From assembly GCF_002892835.1 (NCBI RefSeq), contig NZ_PJMB01000001.1:1-64000 (forward strand): a stretch of 64,000 bases of DNA, in the 5' to 3' direction. Numbering within the stretch: position 1 is the first letter of the stretch; each line of letters starts with the position of its first letter. Under the pieces are notes generated by a model. That model saw only the letters and a program-made list of their open reading frames with translations, had not been told where the DNA came from and made no database searches. The stretch is from Arthrobacter sp. AFG7.2. Its GTDB lineage: Bacteria; Actinomycetota; Actinomycetes; Actinomycetales; Micrococcaceae. A program made the position numbers and the translations under genes. Positions 54,931 through 64,000 of this stretch are shown here, piece after piece.

Positions 54931-56544
54931 TCAGCCGGCGGCCGTCTTAAGGGCGGCGTCAAAGGCAGCCTGCCTGCTGACCTCGATCTCGACCGGTTCC
55001 ACCACAAGTTCCTGCGCCACTGCCGCCACGGCCGCATTGAGCCGTCTCCGCGCCCTCGCCGCCCGTGCGTTCGCGGCAGCCGCGGCAACAAACCGGCCGG
55101 TGATGGCAAGGAAGATTCCCAGCACCACTCCCCCGGCGATCATCAGCGTGGGGACCGGCCAGCCCTCAACCCGGGGCACTTCGGGGACGGGCATCTGGAA
55201 ATACCCCAGGCCCGCCAGGACACCGAGCCAGCCCAGGCCGCCCACGACGGTCAACAGCGCCAGCCACTGCACCACGTTGAAGACCCCCCACCACCAGGAT
55301 TTACGGTTTGCGGCAAGGTCCGTTCCGGCGATGGCCTGGTCAAGGGCGTCGGGCAACAGTTCCCTTCCCTCCCGGGCGGCTCCCCGGATGGCAGCACGCC
55401 AGGGACCGGGGGCACCTGCACTCGCGGCGTCGGCGAATTCACGCACAGCGGCATCCGTTCGTGCCCGTTCCGGCGCTCCTGCCGGCGGCAGCGATGTCCG
55501 GTTCAGTTCCGACGGTGCCGCGCTGCGCAGATTGAGCCGCCGCAGGGGATCCGCACGGAACCTGGACAGCCAACGGGTCACGGGCCACCCGGTGCGTTTG
55601 ACTGACTCCAGCCGGTAGGACTGGCCTACTGCGCGGACCACCACCGGTACGTTCGCTGCCACGGCCAGTTCATCAGCCAGGCGCGTTCTGGCTGCAGGCC
55701 GGACACCGGCTGCGCTTCCTTGGCCGGATACAGCACCCAGGTCGGCCGATGCCTTCGTGATATCGGCGGCAAGCCGCTGCGACTGGGCTTTGCGTTTCAC
55801 GGCAACACCACGGATGGCGGCCCGGACCTGCTCAACGCCGGTCCCGGTTAATGCTGACGCGGCGAGCACCTGGACTTTGCCAAGCCCATCCCTGGCCAAA
55901 ATCGACCGCAGGGATTCCAGGACCGGCTGGACATCACGCTCCGGCAACCGGTCAACCTGGTTCAGAACCACCAGGGTCACCGCGCCGTGGGAAGCCAACC
56001 GGGAAAGAAAATCGTTGTGCACTGCAGCGTCCGCGTACTTCTGCGGGTCCAAAACCCATACCAGGACGTCTACCAGGCCCACCATCCGCTGCACCACTTC
56101 ACGGTTGGCCGCCTTGGTGGAGTCAAAATCCGGCAGGTCCAGGAGGATCAGGCCGGTATCGTCGTCCGCGAATCCTTCGACGGCTGCTGCGTGGTGGCGG
56201 TTGCGGACTTCCAGCCAGTCCAGCAGGGGCTCGCTGCCTTCGGCTCCCCACACCCCGGCGAGAGGTTCCGAGGTGGTCGGACGCCGCGCTGCCGCCGTCG
56301 CAATTTCCGCTCCGCTGACGGCGTTGAACAGGGAAGACTTGCCGCTTCCGGTGGCGCCGAAGAACCCGACAACCGTGTGGTCCGCGGAGAGCGACCGCCG
56401 TGAACTTGCGCGTTCCAGGACGCTGAAGACCTCCTGGAGGGACTCATCAGGAAGGACGCCTTCGCCGAGTTCCCGGGCGTCGTTGAGCGCCGAAAGCCGG
56501 CGGTCCAGCCGGGATGCTTCCCGGGTATCGCTGTGGCGGCTCAT
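54931..56544 (-). CDS. Membrane-anchored dynamin-like GTPase (second of pair)
   Basis: A 537-aa GTPase. P-loop GATGSGKS is at 63-70, the switch-type DLPD at 136-139 and NQVD (G4) at 195-198. Predicted membrane segments are 417-449 and 464-490. That layout fits bacterial dynamin-like proteins. In Streptomyces a tandem pair, DynA/DynB, acts in sporulation septation. Whether this pair is orthologous is inference. The ATG overlaps the upstream GTPase by 4 nt. Confidence 0.82.
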   Translation of the reverse strand: MSRHSDTREASRLDRRLSALNDARELGEGVLPDESLQEVFSVLERASSRRSLSADHTVVGFFGATGSGKSSLFNAVSGAEIATAAARRPTTSEPLAGVWGAEGSEPLLDWLEVRNRHHAAAVEGFADDDTGLILLDLPDFDSTKAANREVVQRMVGLVDVLVWVLDPQKYADAAVHNDFLSRLASHGAVTLVVLNQVDRLPERDVQPVLESLRSILARDGLGKVQVLAASALTGTGVEQVRAAIRGVAVKRKAQSQRLAADITKASADLGAVSGQGSAAGVRPAARTRLADELAVAANVPVVVRAVGQSYRLESVKRTGWPVTRWLSRFRADPLRRLNLRSAAPSELNRTSLPPAGAPERARTDAAVREFADAASAGAPGPWRAAIRGAAREGRELLPDALDQAIAGTDLAANRKSWWWGVFNVVQWLALLTVVGGLGWLGVLAGLGYFQMPVPEVPRVEGWPVPTLMIAGGVVLGIFLAITGRFVAAAAANARAARARRRLNAAVAAVAQELVVEPVEIEVSRQAAFDAALKTAAG

Positions 56545-58334
56545 GCTTTGTCCGCCAGCCGGACCAGGGCGGCGGCGTGCGCGGCGAGGTTTTGCGGGGC
56601 GCTGTCGTCATACTCAGGCAGCCGGGCAAGGAACTTGCGCCGCTCTTCCTGCAGCAGGCGCTGGCAACGCGTGTGAAGGTCTTCCCGGGCTTTTTCGGCC
56701 ATGCGCCGGACGGCATCCTCGCCGAAGACGGCCTCAAGCAACCGCTGGCCTACGACGGCGGTGCCTCCTGCGACGCCTACCTCCAGGCCTGTGAGCCCCG
56801 CGGTCATGGAGAACACCACGATCATCAGGGCGGCGCCCAGCCCGTTAATGCCGAAGGAAAGCCAGCGCGCCTGGGTCCGTTTCCCCTGGCCCTCGGTGCG
56901 GATCAGCTCCATCAGTGCTTCCTGCCAGGCACGGATCTCAGCGGCGGCGCGGTCTTCAAATCCGGGGGTCGTCCCGGAAAGATCGTACGTGCCCAGCAGC
57001 TGTCGTCCGGCGGGGTCAGTGCGCCAGCGCTGGTCCGTGTCCTCGGCGGCGTTGGCGGCTTCGTCGACGATGACGGCCTGCAGGCCGGTTTCGATAGCGG
57101 CTTCCACCCTCACCGCAGGGGCTGGTTCCCCACGGAAGAACGCGCCAACCCGGTCGCGGAACCGGCCCACGTTCTGCTCAAGGGTCCGGAAGAACTCCCC
57201 CGTCCCCACGAAATCCTGCCAGCGTGCCAGCACTTCTCCCCTGAGGAGCGCCCCGTCCCTTGTGGCGTCCAGGATGCGGTCTGCAGCGTCCCCGTAGGCA
57301 GCGACAGCGGCACCCTCCAGGTTTGCCGCGGCACGCTGCTGCTCCCGTGCGGCCTGCGCAACGGCGGAGACCCGGTCCGCCAGCGCCCTGACCGTTCCGT
57401 TAAGCGTGCGGCGGGCGATGTCGGAGCGGCCGGCGGCATCGGCAGCCAGATCCGCCAGCCAACCCCGGAGCGGCTGGACGGCCCCGGCGGGCAGCATGCC
57501 CATGGGGTCCAAAGTGGTCTCGGGTATGACGAACAGCTGGGCGGCGCGCAGGCCTTCACGGTCCAGCAGGCCCCGCAGGTCCTCACTGACTTCTGCTTCG
57601 GCGCCTGGCGGAACGCGGTCCAGGACCACCCCCACCATGATGTCCCGCGATGCCGCGTCCAGGAGCAGTTTCCAGGGAACGGCATCGGCGTAGCGGTTGG
57701 CAGTGGTAACGAAGACCCAAAGGTCGGCGGCGGCCAGGAGCTGCCCGGCCAGTTTCCGGTTGTCATCCGAGATGGAATCGACATCGGGGGCGTCCAGGAC
57801 GGCGATTCCCGCGGGCACCCCGGGGTCGGCCACGAGGACAAGGGAAGACATGGCAGCGGCATCCGGGGCCGCACCGGCCCGGCTTGCGGGGACGGAGCCG
57901 CCGGTGATGGATCCGCGGATCCTGCTCAGGCTCGGCAGCACGCGCTGGCCCTCGAACCACTCCGCCTCGGACGGGTGGTGCAGGAGGATGGGCTGGCGGG
58001 TGGTGGGCCGGATGGCACCCGAACGGGTCACCGGGTGTCCCACGATTCCGTTGACCAGTGTTGACTTGCCGGCTCCCGTGGAACCGCCGACGACGGCCAG
58101 GAGCGGGGCGTCAAGGCTGCGGTACCGCGGCAGGATGTAGTCCTCCAGCTGGGCAACGGCGCTGGAAGCTTCGCGCCGCGCCTGCTCTGCATCAGGCAAG
58201 GCAAGCGGCAGTTTGGCGGCGGCCAGATCACCCCGCACCTCTTCCAGCAGCGCTACGGCCGCCAGTGCTCCGGCGCTGCCCGAAGTCTGACGCTGCTCAT
58301 CATGCGGGTGGTCCTGCTCGTTCCGGAAGGTCAC
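56541..58334 (-). CDS. Membrane-anchored dynamin-like GTPase (first of pair)
   Basis: A 597-aa GTPase. P-loop GGSTGAGKS is at 83-91, DAPD at 181-184. The G4 motif is degenerate: LDRVPP (239-244) replaces N/TKxD. One hydrophobic membrane hairpin is at about 494-530. The long helical middle (~300-480) is Ala/Arg-rich. The start is GTG. It is coupled to the second GTPase, and the different G4 states suggest that the partners are not equivalent. Confidence 0.82.
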   Translation of the reverse strand: MTFRNEQDHPHDEQRQTSGSAGALAAVALLEEVRGDLAAAKLPLALPDAEQARREASSAVAQLEDYILPRYRSLDAPLLAVVGGSTGAGKSTLVNGIVGHPVTRSGAIRPTTRQPILLHHPSEAEWFEGQRVLPSLSRIRGSITGGSVPASRAGAAPDAAAMSSLVLVADPGVPAGIAVLDAPDVDSISDDNRKLAGQLLAAADLWVFVTTANRYADAVPWKLLLDAASRDIMVGVVLDRVPPGAEAEVSEDLRGLLDREGLRAAQLFVIPETTLDPMGMLPAGAVQPLRGWLADLAADAAGRSDIARRTLNGTVRALADRVSAVAQAAREQQRAAANLEGAAVAAYGDAADRILDATRDGALLRGEVLARWQDFVGTGEFFRTLEQNVGRFRDRVGAFFRGEPAPAVRVEAAIETGLQAVIVDEAANAAEDTDQRWRTDPAGRQLLGTYDLSGTTPGFEDRAAAEIRAWQEALMELIRTEGQGKRTQARWLSFGINGLGAALMIVVFSMTAGLTGLEVGVAGGTAVVGQRLLEAVFGEDAVRRMAEKAREDLHTRCQRLLQEERRKFLARLPEYDDSAPQNLAAHAAALVRLADKA

Positions 58335-58341
58335 AGAAACA

Positions 58342-59508
58342 TCATGCCAGTTCCCTTACTTTTCGCTGAATGACCGCTGGTCCACGCCAACGCTGGGCGG
58401 GTCCCTCCACGTAGCGGCTGGACAACCAGGCCACCGGAGCGACAAGCAGCAGGGAGGCGGCTGCAAACACCAAAGGCGGCACTGCGGCATGAAGGCCAAG
58501 GGAAGCAAGGAACTGCTGGACCGGCCACCCGTAGATATAGACACCATAGGAAATGTCGAACCTGGACCCCATACGGGACAGCGGCAGATGCAAGGAACAG
58601 ATCAGGAGGAGAACTGTCAGCGGCAGGTGAACCAGGGAGGGCGAGAACCCCAAGGAGGCAACCAGTGCCACCACGCCGACAACGGTGACGAGCACTGTCC
58701 TGTTTGCCGGTATCGCATCCTGAAAAAGGTAAACCAGTGATCCTGCAAGGAAAGTCAAGGTCGGGATCAACGGCCAGTCCGGCGGGGTTGCCACGGGTCC
58801 CCGGCCGGCATCGAGCGTGAAGACATAGGCCGAGCCGACGACAAATGGCACCAATACAGCGATCCGGCCCAGCTCGGGCCGAAGGATCGAGAACACGATG
58901 CCAACAAAGAGGTAGCAGACTATCTCCCAGAACAGGGTCCAGAGCGGGCCGTTCCAGAGGCGGGGATCGGGCAGCCCCTCCAGCGATCCAGGGATACCGC
59001 CAACCGCAACACCGGGGGTGCCGGCGGACAGATTGGTCACAAAGTACAGCAAAGCATCAGGCAGGGAGTACGTCCCGCCGGCCAAACCGGCTGTTACCGG
59101 GGCAATAATGAACGTCACATCTGCGACGCACACCGCCAGCCCCGGAAAGATGCGCAGGAACCGCGCCCTGAAATAGGCGAATGGAGTTGTTGCCCGCACC
59201 CGGCTCCTGGTTATCAGGTATCCGGAGATCCCGAAGAACCCCAGGACTGCCCAACTGCCCAGTTTTACCCCGCCGGGAGCAGGCTCGGGCCCGTAGCCAC
59301 CCAGCCACCAGGAGTGCGACAGGATGACGGCTGCCGCCAAGAGCAACCGGATTGCGTTAAGTGAATTCCTGTTCCCTGCAAAGCGATTTCCCAGCGCAGA
59401 TACGCCCCCGACATCGACTGCGTTCAGGCTAGGGCGCGTTCCGCAAGGCTGGGTCAGGATTAGCGCACCCTTAACGAAAAATGGCCCCGGGCGTGTGCCC
59501 GGGACCAT
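58342..59508 (-). CDS. Acyltransferase 3 family membrane protein
   Basis: A protein of up to 388 aa with about ten hydrophobic segments. The family start is RNSLNAIRLLLAAAVILSHS, and FFGISGYLITRSR and YFRARFLRIFPGL are typical. Such proteins O-acylate sugars or cell-surface polymers. The start is unclear: the ATG at 59508 lies inside a terminator hairpin and lacks a ribosome-binding site. The next usual start in frame is a TTG at 59346, which would cut into the conserved N-terminus. It lies next to tRNA-Glu. Confidence 0.78.
   Translation of the reverse strand: MVPGTRPGPFFVKGALILTQPCGTRPSLNAVDVGGVSALGNRFAGNRNSLNAIRLLLAAAVILSHSWWLGGYGPEPAPGGVKLGSWAVLGFFGISGYLITRSRVRATTPFAYFRARFLRIFPGLAVCVADVTFIIAPVTAGLAGGTYSLPDALLYFVTNLSAGTPGVAVGGIPGSLEGLPDPRLWNGPLWTLFWEIVCYLFVGIVFSILRPELGRIAVLVPFVVGSAYVFTLDAGRGPVATPPDWPLIPTLTFLAGSLVYLFQDAIPANRTVLVTVVGVVALVASLGFSPSLVHLPLTVLLLICSLHLPLSRMGSRFDISYGVYIYGWPVQQFLASLGLHAAVPPLVFAAASLLLVAPVAWLSSRYVEGPAQRWRGPAVIQRKVRELA
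59481..59508 (-). terminator. Terminator downstream of tRNA-Glu
   Basis: A 12-bp stem with one mismatch, ATGGCCCCGGGC (59481-59492) and GCCCGGGACCAT (59497-59508), GTGT loop. On the minus strand it is followed by TTTTT. Flanking A and T runs make it bidirectional. Confidence 0.8.
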
Positions 59509-59513
59509 TTTGT

Positions 59514-59589
59514 TGGTGACCCCAGCGGGATTCGAACCCGCGTTACCGCCGTGAGAGGGCGGCGTACTAGGCCGCTATACGATGGGGCC
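59514..59589 (-). tRNA. tRNA-Glu (anticodon CTC)
   Basis: The minus strand folds as a cloverleaf with acceptor GGCCCCA/TGGGGTC, T-loop TTCGAAT in GCGGG/CCCGC, and anticodon loop CTCTCAC (anticodon CTC). The discriminator A and an encoded CCA follow (59514-59516). It lies downstream of tRNA-Gln and gltX on the same strand. Confidence 0.95.
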
Positions 59590-59717
59590 GCGTACTTTTC
59601 GCCAGCGTTTCCGCTGATCAAGCTCAGTGATTGTTTCATACACTTCGCTGTGGTTTCAAATCGGCGAACCGCTTGAAACCTTCTGTTCTGAGCTGCTGAT
59701 TGCCACTCAAACCAGAG

Positions 59718-59789
59718 CTGGGATACCAGGACTCGAACCTAGAATGACGGTACCAGAAACCGTAGTGTTGCCAATTACACCATATCCCA
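59718..59789 (-). tRNA. tRNA-Gln (anticodon CTG)
   Basis: The cloverleaf has acceptor TGGGATA/TATCCCA, anticodon stem ACGGT/ACCGT with loop TTCTGGT (anticodon CTG), and T-arm loop TTCGAGT. The weak U1-A72 pair and discriminator G73 are expected of tRNA-Gln. No CCA is encoded. The 128 bases to tRNA-Glu hold nothing recognisable. Confidence 0.95.
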
Positions 59790-59938
59790 ATGATACTTTC
59801 GGGCCGGTTTTCAGGGCTTTTACCCTGCTCCGTGCGCCTCAGCACGAGAAATTACTTTACCCGAGACTTCCTGCTCGCACAAATCGGCGCGCACTCCCCC
59901 CGCCAGCCTGCGCCGGCGGGGGTGAGTGCTGCCGGCGG

Positions 59939-60706
59939 TCAGGACTCTTGGGCGATCAGCTCCGCCAGGGAGGACACCGCATTGCCCCGGAATTCCTGCA
60001 CCTTCTCCCCTGTCCGGTTGAGCCAGACGCCCAGGAGCCCGGCCGCCGTCGAGCCCTCGGCGTCGAGCAGGCGGTTGTCACCCACGTACAGCGTGTCCGC
60101 CGGCTCCGTGCCCAGGAGCCGGACGCCTTCCAGGTAGATGGACGGGTGGGGCTTGGCCACGCCGAGCGTGTCTGTTCCAACCAGCCGCCGTACACGTTCC
60201 AGTCCTGCACCATCCAGCTTGGCCCGCTGATAGTCATGAACGTTGTTGCTGACCGCGCCGTACGGAATACCGGCCCGGTCCAGCACGTCCAGGAGCGGCA
60301 CGACATCCGGAAAAGGCTTCACGTAGGCCGGCTGCTTTTCCATGTAGGCCGTGAGCCACTGGTGCGATTGTTCGCCTTCTGCAAGCTCAATCCCAAAGTG
60401 GCCCAGGGCGGCACGGCCACGCAGCAGGCGCTGTTCGTTGAACGTCAGCTCCCCAGCCAGGTACCGGTCGTAGTAATGCGTGGTTTCGTGCGTGAAGATC
60501 CGGCCGAACTTCTCCCACCCGGCCTGGTCCATGCCGGGCAGGAGGTGTTCGCTGACCTCCCGGAGTGCGGTGGTCATCGAAAACTCAAGGTCCACCAGGG
60601 TGTCGTCGATATCAAACAGGATCCCCCGGACCGCACCGAAGGGCGTGTCCAGGACACCCGTCCCCGCCGAGCCGTGAACCGTCATTACCGGGCCTGCATC
60701 AGCCAC
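59939..60706 (-). CDS. HAD-family hydrolase
   Basis: A 255-aa haloacid-dehalogenase-superfamily phosphatase. Motif I is [14 protein letters not shown]. Motif II is around AVSNNVHD, motif III Lys is in [13 protein letters not shown] and motif IV is [13 protein letters not shown]. The helical cap sits between I and II. The substrate is unknown. It starts at GTG 60706, overlapping gltX by 8 nt. An ATG at 60685 is the alternative. Confidence 0.85.
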   Translation of the reverse strand: MADAGPVMTVHGSAGTGVLDTPFGAVRGILFDIDDTLVDLEFSMTTALREVSEHLLPGMDQAGWEKFGRIFTHETTHYYDRYLAGELTFNEQRLLRGRAALGHFGIELAEGEQSHQWLTAYMEKQPAYVKPFPDVVPLLDVLDRAGIPYGAVSNNVHDYQRAKLDGAGLERVRRLVGTDTLGVAKPHPSIYLEGVRLLGTEPADTLYVGDNRLLDAEGSTAAGLLGVWLNRTGEKVQEFRGNAVSSLAELIAQES

Positions 60707-62213
60707 GGAAAGCCCGGAGCCTGCGAAGAGAGGAGTCCCGCCCCAGGATCACCATGGACTCGAACAGCGGCGGCGAAATGCGCCGCCCTGAAACAGCAGT
60801 GCGCACCGGCCCAAAGGCGAGGCGGGGCTTGAGTCCCAAGTCTTCCACGAGCGCCTGCTTGAGTGCTGACTGGATGTCTTCAGCCGTCCAGTCCTGCACA
60901 GAGTCAAGGGCAGCTATTGCCGCGTCCAGTACCTCGTCGAGGTTCTGCGGAAGGCCTTTCCTGGCGTCGTCCGCAACGTCGATGGCGTCGTCGTCCTTGA
61001 ACAGGAATCCGAGCATGTCCGGCGCCTCACCCAGGAGCGCGATGCGTTCCTGGATCAGCGGCGCGGCTTCGGTCAGGACTTCCTCCTGCCGCCCCGTGAG
61101 CTGCTCGCCCACGAAGCCTGCGCTGCGCAGGTAAGGCACCAGCCGCTCCCGGAAGTCCTCCGGGGCGAGCATCCGGATGTGCGTTCCGTTGATGGCTTCG
61201 GCCTTCTTGATGTCGAAACGTGCCGGGTTGGCCAGGACGTCATGGACGTCGAAGTTTTCAATGAGCTGGTCCACGGTGAAGATGTCTTCGTCGGCGGAGA
61301 GGCTCCAGCCCAGCAGGGACAGGTAGTTCAGGAGGCCCTCGGGAATGAACCCGCGGTCCCGCAGGAGAAACAGGTTGGACTGCGGATCCCGCTTGGACAG
61401 CTTCTTGTTGCCTTCGCCCATAACGTACGGGAGGTGGCCGAATTCCGGCATGTAGCCTGCCACGCCAAGTTCCATCAGGGCACGGATGAGGACCACCTGG
61501 CGCGGCGTGGAGGAGAGCAGGTCCTCGCCGCGCAGCACGTGCGTGATACCCATCAGGGCGTCATCAACCGGGTTCACCAGGGTGTACAGCGGGGATCCGT
61601 CAGCGCGCACAATGACGTAGTCCGGAATGCTGCCGGCCTTGAAGGTGATCTCGCCGCGGACCAGGTCGGTGAAGGTGACGTCCTCGTCGGGCATCCGGAC
61701 CCGGAGTACGGGCTGGCGGCCTTCGGACTGGAAAGCGGCCACCTGTTCTTCCGTCAGCTCGCGGTCAAAGTTGTCATAGCCGAGCTTGGGGTCGCGGCCG
61801 GCGGCACGGTGGCGTGCTTCGACTTCTTCCGGAGACGAGTAGCACTCGTACGCATAGCCGCCCTCGATGAGCTTGGCCACGACGTCCTTGTAGAGGTCCA
61901 GGCGCTGCGACTGCCGGTAAGGCTCGTGCGGGCCCCCGACTTCGACGCCTTCTTCCCAGGTGATGCCAAGCCACTTCAGCGCTTCAAGCAGCTGCTGGTA
62001 GCTCTCCTCCGAGTCCCGTGCCGCATCCGTGTCCTCGATGCGGAACACGAACGTGCCCTTGGTGTGCCTGGCATGCGCCCAGTTGAAAAGTGCCGTCCGG
62101 ATCAGCCCGACGTGTGGGGTCCCGGTGGGCGACGGGCAGAACCGGACCCGCACGGGCGTGTCGGCAGAAACGGAGGGCAGGGAGGCAGCATTCGACGCGG
62201 AAGCAGTAGTCAT
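60699..62213 (-). CDS. gltX: Glutamate--tRNA ligase
   Basis: A 504-aa class I synthetase. The HIGH-type motif is [16 protein letters not shown] (HVGL at 34-37) and the KMSKS-type motif is [12 protein letters not shown]. In actinobacteria GltX usually also charges tRNA-Gln with Glu, for conversion by GatCAB. Both of its likely substrate tRNAs lie 1-2 kb downstream. A 24-residue Ser/Ala tail precedes the core. Confidence 0.95.
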   Translation of the reverse strand: MTTASASNAASLPSVSADTPVRVRFCPSPTGTPHVGLIRTALFNWAHARHTKGTFVFRIEDTDAARDSEESYQQLLEALKWLGITWEEGVEVGGPHEPYRQSQRLDLYKDVVAKLIEGGYAYECYSSPEEVEARHRAAGRDPKLGYDNFDRELTEEQVAAFQSEGRQPVLRVRMPDEDVTFTDLVRGEITFKAGSIPDYVIVRADGSPLYTLVNPVDDALMGITHVLRGEDLLSSTPRQVVLIRALMELGVAGYMPEFGHLPYVMGEGNKKLSKRDPQSNLFLLRDRGFIPEGLLNYLSLLGWSLSADEDIFTVDQLIENFDVHDVLANPARFDIKKAEAINGTHIRMLAPEDFRERLVPYLRSAGFVGEQLTGRQEEVLTEAAPLIQERIALLGEAPDMLGFLFKDDDAIDVADDARKGLPQNLDEVLDAAIAALDSVQDWTAEDIQSALKQALVEDLGLKPRLAFGPVRTAVSGRRISPPLFESMVILGRDSSLRRLRAFRG

Positions 62214-62265
62214 AGTGGCTCCAACTTTACCGTCTGCCGCCGGCGGTCCGGGCGGGTGGCAGGCG

Positions 62266-63042
62266 TCAGCGGCGCACTATCGGGTTGGACAGGCGTCCAA
62301 TACCCTCAATCTCCACTTCAAAGCGGTCACCTGCGTTCACCAGGCCCACGCCGGCCGGCGTTCCGGTCATGATGACGTCACCGGGCAGGAGCGTAAAGGC
62401 CTGGGAGACGACGGACACCAGTTCCCGGACTCCCCTGATCATTTGGCTGGTGCTGCCATCCTGCCGAAGCTCGCCGTTGAGCCGGCCCTGGATTTGCAGG
62501 TCTTCGGTGTCCAGGTCCGTCTCGATCCACGGTCCCAGGGGTGCCGAGGTGTCAAAGCCCTTGGCCCGGGTCCACTGGAGGTCCGTCTTCTGGACGTCCC
62601 GGGCGGTGAGGTCGTTGCCGCAGGTGTAGCCGAAGATGACGTCGTCCACACGCTCCTCCGGAACGTCTTTGCAGATCCTGCCGATCACCACGCACAGTTC
62701 GGCCTCGAAGGAGACTTCCTCGGAAAAGTCCGGCAGCACCACGGGATCGTTGGGGCCGACGACGGCGGTGTTGGGCTTGAGGAACAGCAGGGGCTGGGCA
62801 GGGACCTCGTTGCCGAGTTCATGGGCATGCTCCACAAAGTTGCGGCCCACGCCGATGACTTTGCTGCGGGGAATGATGGGGGCCAGCAGCCGGACGTCTT
62901 CCAGCTTGTGGCGGACGGAGGTGCGCTCCACCCCGTTGAAGAAGGGATCTCCATGGATGACAGTGATTTCTTCACTGCCCGTGTCACCTTCGACAACGCC
63001 GTAGAGGGGATCAGAATCGACGACAAACCTGGCAATACGCAT
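62266..63042 (-). CDS. Fumarylacetoacetate hydrolase family protein
   Basis: A 258-aa FAH-fold protein. [32 protein letters not shown] and [12 protein letters not shown] carry the metal-binding acidic residues. [19 protein letters not shown] is typical. Related enzymes are acylpyruvases, oxaloacetate decarboxylases or 2-oxo-hepta-enedioate isomerases, and the substrate is not decidable. It lies upstream of gltX by 52 bases. Confidence 0.87.
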   Translation of the reverse strand: MRIARFVVDSDPLYGVVEGDTGSEEITVIHGDPFFNGVERTSVRHKLEDVRLLAPIIPRSKVIGVGRNFVEHAHELGNEVPAQPLLFLKPNTAVVGPNDPVVLPDFSEEVSFEAELCVVIGRICKDVPEERVDDVIFGYTCGNDLTARDVQKTDLQWTRAKGFDTSAPLGPWIETDLDTEDLQIQGRLNGELRQDGSTSQMIRGVRELVSVVSQAFTLLPGDVIMTGTPAGVGLVNAGDRFEVEIEGIGRLSNPIVRR

Positions 63043-63084
63043 GGCCCCTACCCTACCGTCTTGCCAGGCTGCGGACGCGCAGCT

Positions 63085-63888
63085 CTACCGCTGTGCGGGG
63101 CCTTCCCGGAGGTAGTGGACCTGTGCCGCGACGGAGGTTTCGGCCGCGCGCCGCACGGAAGGGTCGACGTCGGAATAGACGACGCCGGCGACGTCGCCGA
63201 TTGAGGCTTCCGTGCCCAGGCGGGCCAGCGCGGCACGCACCTGTTCCAACCGCTCCAGGCGGTGGCTGCGGTAGGCGCGGACAACCTCTTCCAGGGACGG
63301 AAGGCTCGGGCCGTGGGCAGGGAGGACGGCGGCAGGCCCGAGCGCCTCAAGCTTGTCCAGCGACGTCAAGTAGCCGCCCAGGGTACCGTCCGGGTAGTCG
63401 AGCATGGTGGTGCCGCGGCCAAGAATGGTGTCGCCGGTGAGGACCGAACCATGGGGGCCGTCGGCGGGAAGGTGGAAGCAGACTGAATCCGACGTGTGCC
63501 CCGGGGTGGCCACCGCCCGGATCTCAAGTCCCGCCGCATCGAGGATCTCACCGTCCTGCAAAGGAACACCGCGGCCATGGCAGTGCGCGCCGTCTGCAGC
63601 CCGGACCGGGGCCCCCGTCAGTTCGTGCAGCCGTACGGCACCGGCTGTATGGTCTGCGTGACGGTGGGTGATGAGGATCAGTTCAACCGGGCCGGCGTCG
63701 GCGAGGGCCTGAAGATGCGCCGCATCCAGCGGGCCGGGATCCACCACTACGGCATGAGGCCGGCCCGGGGCCCGCAGGACGTAGGAGTTTGTCCCATCCA
63801 GGCTCATCGGCCCCGGGTTGGGTGCCAGGACGAAGTGCGTCAGGGCGGAGCTGCGCTGCAGGACGGAACCGGAAGCTGGAATCACCAT
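63085..63888 (-). CDS. MBL-fold metallo-hydrolase (LACTB2-like)
   Basis: A 267-aa metallo-beta-lactamase-fold protein. The metal motif is ITHRHADHTAGA (HxHxDH). TPGHTSDSVCFHL and VLTGDTILGRGTTML supply further ligands. The C-terminal helical LACTB2-like winged domain (PSLPSLEEVVRAYRSHR) suggests an endoribonuclease- or glyoxalase II-like enzyme. It precedes the FAH gene by 42 bases. Confidence 0.85.
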   Translation of the reverse strand: MVIPASGSVLQRSSALTHFVLAPNPGPMSLDGTNSYVLRAPGRPHAVVVDPGPLDAAHLQALADAGPVELILITHRHADHTAGAVRLHELTGAPVRAADGAHCHGRGVPLQDGEILDAAGLEIRAVATPGHTSDSVCFHLPADGPHGSVLTGDTILGRGTTMLDYPDGTLGGYLTSLDKLEALGPAAVLPAHGPSLPSLEEVVRAYRSHRLERLEQVRAALARLGTEASIGDVAGVVYSDVDPSVRRAAETSVAAQVHYLREGPAQR

Positions 63889-64000
63889 CCCATCCTTGCA
63901 CCGACCGCTGGATCACGGTGACCTGCGGCCATCCGGAATAGAACGCCCGCCGGTCCGGGTTGACCACCAGTGAACACCACACGATCTCCAGGAAGCCGGA
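63889..64000. other. Window edge: no recognisable gene
   Basis: One minus-strand frame is open to the right edge with high G/C at third positions (it reads EIVWCSLVVNPDRRAFYSGW near 63975). It stays open for 200 bases into the MBL gene, so it cannot be assigned. I cannot recognise a family. Confidence 0.3.

Noticed and set aside
59514..59789. The tRNA genes as an integration site of a genomic island
   Set aside because: No partial tRNA copy, integrase or base-composition change is visible around them.

Overview
The window is about 64 kb of high-GC chromosomal core DNA from an actinobacterium, most likely Arthrobacter, Pseudarthrobacter or a close relative in the Micrococcaceae. The evidence is strong G/C preference at third codon positions, many GTG and TTG starts, a PucR-type FasR regulator in front of a fabD-fabH-acpP-fabF cluster, DUF3145 and DUF2469 proteins, and gene order matching the conserved actinobacterial xerC-dprA-comM ... 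rpsP ... ffh ... smc ... recG ... thiL ... ddl block (known from Mycobacterium tuberculosis Rv2894c-Rv2982c). I see no rRNA genes, transposases, insertion sequences, prophage genes or CRISPR arrays. No gene-free stretch exceeds 300 bases.

Layout. 1-5.8 kb: the end of aceE, then fasR and the type II fatty-acid synthase genes on the plus strand. 5.8-16.5 kb (minus): DUF3145, xerC, dprA, comM, yraN, DUF2469, rnhB, two adjacent signal peptidases, and rplS, trmD, rimM, khpA, rpsP. 16.5-22 kb: accessory genes (an unknown 146-aa protein, a VOC dioxygenase-like protein, an amidohydrolase, riboswitch-controlled thiC, an alpha/beta hydrolase). 22-29.7 kb: ffh, a glucose-6-phosphate dehydrogenase paralogue, glnK, amtB, an MFS transporter and ftsY. 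29.8-41.2 kb: smc, a TolB-like/MFS pair, mutM, rnc, rpmF, DUF177, coaD, an aminotransferase and a spermidine-synthase-like gene. 41.2-51.2 kb: rsmD, recG, a DAK2 protein, thiL, a DUF3515 lipoprotein, ddl, gpsA, plsC and murA. 51.4-64 kb: leuD and leuC with a divergent IclR regulator, DUF1697, two dynamin-like membrane GTPases, an acyltransferase, tRNA-Glu, tRNA-Gln, a HAD hydrolase, gltX, an FAH-family hydrolase and an MBL-fold hydrolase.

Most genes are housekeeping: fatty-acid and phospholipid synthesis, secretion (Ffh, FtsY, two LepB), ribosome assembly and modification, chromosome maintenance, cell-wall precursors, leucine and thiamine synthesis, ammonium uptake. The less ordinary signals are a tandem pair of membrane-anchored dynamin-like GTPases; a G6PD paralogue where glnD usually sits, although the PII protein keeps its modifiable Tyr51; a GlnR-like box in front of amtB; candidate operators at fabD and iclR; apparently leaderless fasR and iclR messages; several strong hairpins inside operons; and a possible ATT start for the DUF177 gene. 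I found no convincing wholly new multi-gene system. The GTPase pair is the best candidate for follow-up.
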